From assembly GCA_947377625.1 (NCBI GenBank), contig CANCGR010000141.1, positions 1 through 6,798 of the forward strand: a stretch of DNA of 6,798 nt, in the 5' to 3' direction. The notes beneath the pieces were generated by a model. It was not told the DNA's origin. It worked only from the letters and a program-made list of their open reading frames with translations, and did no database searches. This stretch comes from Gammaproteobacteria bacterium. Its GTDB lineage: Bacteria; Pseudomonadota; Gammaproteobacteria; Pseudomonadales; Pseudohongiellaceae. Made by a program: the position numbers and the translations under genes. Below, one piece after another: positions 5,438 to 6,798 of the stretch; the first letter of the stretch is position 1; the number at the start of each line of letters is the position of its first letter.

Positions 5438-6798
5438 ATGAACATAGTGCTGATAACCGCAGTTGCAGAAGTAATACAGGAATTCCAGGACTGGCAACAG
5501 AGCGACTTGATCATCAAGAATACCTTGGTGGATGTGCTGGAGTTATTGCAGCTGGATGCCCGGGGCATTGTGTGCCTTGGGCCGGATGTATTGGCAGAAC
5601 GCGGCCTTACCGGCCTCGAGCCCATCATCAAGCAGGTGGGCGAAACCGAATGGCGTCTGGTGGTGCTGAGCTTGGATGGCAGCAGCGGCCTTACTGATCG
5701 TCTTTATGACCTGGGTGTGCAGGATGTGCTGAACTGGGTCATTGGCTCCTCCCACAACATCATCAACCTGCATACTGCGCTCAAACGCCCGTTCAGAAAA
5801 AAACTGGTGCCCGACCAAAGCGAGGCTTCCATCCTGCTGCGCAGCGGCATTGTGTCGTGGGTGTTCGACACCCGCCGCTGGGCCTTCACCTTTATCAGCC
5901 GCAATGTTGAAAATGTGCTCGGTTATTCGGCCGACAATTGGTATCGGCGCAACTACTCCTTCAAGCTGGTGCATCCCGATGACCGGCAGCGGGTTGAGGA
6001 AAGTTTCCGCGCCGCCATCAATGAGGGTGGCCTGCATGAGATCCGTAACCGCATGCTGGCTGCTGGCGGCAAAGTGGTGTGGATCAAAACCGTTATCAAC
6101 GTGGAGCCGCGTGCGCTGATTGACCAGTCGTTGCTGACCGGCGTCATGCTTGATGTCAGCAAGGATCAACAATTCATCCAGGAAAGTGTCAAGCGTGCCG
6201 AGCTGGAGCGCAGTGAGGTGGAGCAACATCTGAATCGTGCACCGCTTGCAGTGATCAAGGCCAACGCAAATATTGAAGTGACTTCGTGGTCGCCCGGCGC
6301 GGTTGCCATGTTTGGTAGAAGCGAGGACGAGGTAAAAGGAAAACCCTGGAGTGCATTGGCGTTGATTCACCCCGATGACGAAGCGCGCGTGATCGAGGAA
6401 TTGCTGCCGCTGATCAATGGTCAGGTGCGCTATCAGGAAGTGCATAATCGCAATCTCAGAAAGGACGGCACGGTTGTGCACATGCATTGGGTCAACAGTT
6501 GCCTGCGCAATGCGGATGGCACCATGCATTCGCTGCTCAGCATGGGCCGGGATGTCACTGCCGAAGTGGCGGTGGAACAGAATCGCAACCAACAGGCCAA
6601 GATGGATGCGCTGGTGGCGCTCTCCAGCGGCATTGCCCATGACTTCAACAATCTGCTCACCCCCATTCTGCTGAATGCAGAAATCATGGAGATGGGCGAC
6701 TTTGACCAGCAGAAGGTCAAGGAGAAAGCGGCGCTGATCAAGAAGAGTGCACTGCGGGCCCGCGATGTCATCTTTGCGCTGATCCAGCTCAACCGGCC
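5438..6798 (+). CDS. PAS-domain sensor histidine kinase with receiver-like N-terminus (partial, right edge)
   Basis: This open frame gives 453 residues with no stop before the window ends. No transmembrane segment is seen, so it is likely a cytoplasmic kinase. Residues 1-120 look like an alpha/beta receiver-type fold (strands NIVLITA, RGIVCLG and WRLVVLSL, then LYDLGVQDVL) but lack a clear acidic pocket. A PAS domain spans about 132-242 (NVENVLGYSADNW; LVHPDDRQRV), followed by a helical linker, a second PAS at about 265-375 (GAVAMFGRSEDEVKGKPW; LIHPDDEARV; RKDGTVV) and a second linker. The kinase core then begins, with the expected phospho-acceptor H401 in SGIAHDFNNLLTPI. That H-box type is common in NtrB-like and hybrid kinases. 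The ATPase domain, and possibly a C-terminal receiver, would lie beyond the edge. A partner regulator is not visible. The kinase call is secure; the ligand and the role of the front domain are unknown. Confidence 0.88.
   Translation, partial: MNIVLITAVAEVIQEFQDWQQSDLIIKNTLVDVLELLQLDARGIVCLGPDVLAERGLTGLEPIIKQVGETEWRLVVLSLDGSSGLTDRLYDLGVQDVLNWVIGSSHNIINLHTALKRPFRKKLVPDQSEASILLRSGIVSWVFDTRRWAFTFISRNVENVLGYSADNWYRRNYSFKLVHPDDRQRVEESFRAAINEGGLHEIRNRMLAAGGKVVWIKTVINVEPRALIDQSLLTGVMLDVSKDQQFIQESVKRAELERSEVEQHLNRAPLAVIKANANIEVTSWSPGAVAMFGRSEDEVKGKPWSALALIHPDDEARVIEELLPLINGQVRYQEVHNRNLRKDGTVVHMHWVNSCLRNADGTMHSLLSMGRDVTAEVAVEQNRNQQAKMDALVALSSGIAHDFNNLLTPILLNAEIMEMGDFDQQKVKEKAALIKKSALRARDVIFALIQLNR

Noticed and set aside
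5543..6640. 365-codon minus-strand open frame
   Set aside because: It lies wholly antisense to the PAS kinase, which has recognisable domains throughout. The antisense product is His/Gln-rich with no domain, as is typical of a shadow frame.

Overview
The window looks like chromosomal DNA of a free-living gammaproteobacterium, moderately GC-rich. The closest resemblance from memory is to the Pseudomonas / Cellvibrionales part of the group. The clues are a 507-residue single-chain class I fumarase very like that of pseudomonads, a TesA/YbbA/YbbP set, and an intergenic palindrome with a CCATGGATGG core. The taxonomic call comes from recognition, not from a database search. No tRNA, rRNA, CRISPR array, transposase or phage gene is visible.

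Left half, minus strand, in order of transcription: a periplasmic SGNH-family thioesterase/lysophospholipase (TesA-like, 3679-3059); 31 nt later a two-transmembrane histidine kinase with a double-Cache periplasmic sensor (3027-1075); a 289-nt gap holding a nested palindromic element and a plausible promoter; a YbbA-type ABC ATPase (785-120); and, overlapping its stop codon as TGATG, the first 40 codons of the YbbP-type permease, which runs off the left edge. In E. coli tesA and ybbAP are adjacent but divergent. Here they point the same way and a sensor kinase lies between them.

Right half, plus strand: a 120-nt divergent intergenic region, a complete class I [4Fe-4S] fumarate hydratase (3800-5323), a 114-nt gap, and a second sensor kinase (from 5438, cut by the right edge). 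That kinase has an N-terminal domain like a degenerate receiver, two PAS domains and the start of a histidine-kinase core with H401. It has no stop codon in the window.

Functionally, the thioesterase and the YbbAP pair probably act together on lipid or other hydrophobic molecules at the inner membrane and in the periplasm. The fumarase is a housekeeping TCA-cycle enzyme. Neither kinase has a response-regulator gene next to it in this window. Most of the content is ordinary. The less usual points are the nested palindrome at 934-1038, the kinase placed between tesA and ybbAP, the altered ligand motif in its Cache sensor, and the degenerate receiver-like front end of the second kinase. I found no clear evidence of a wholly new system.
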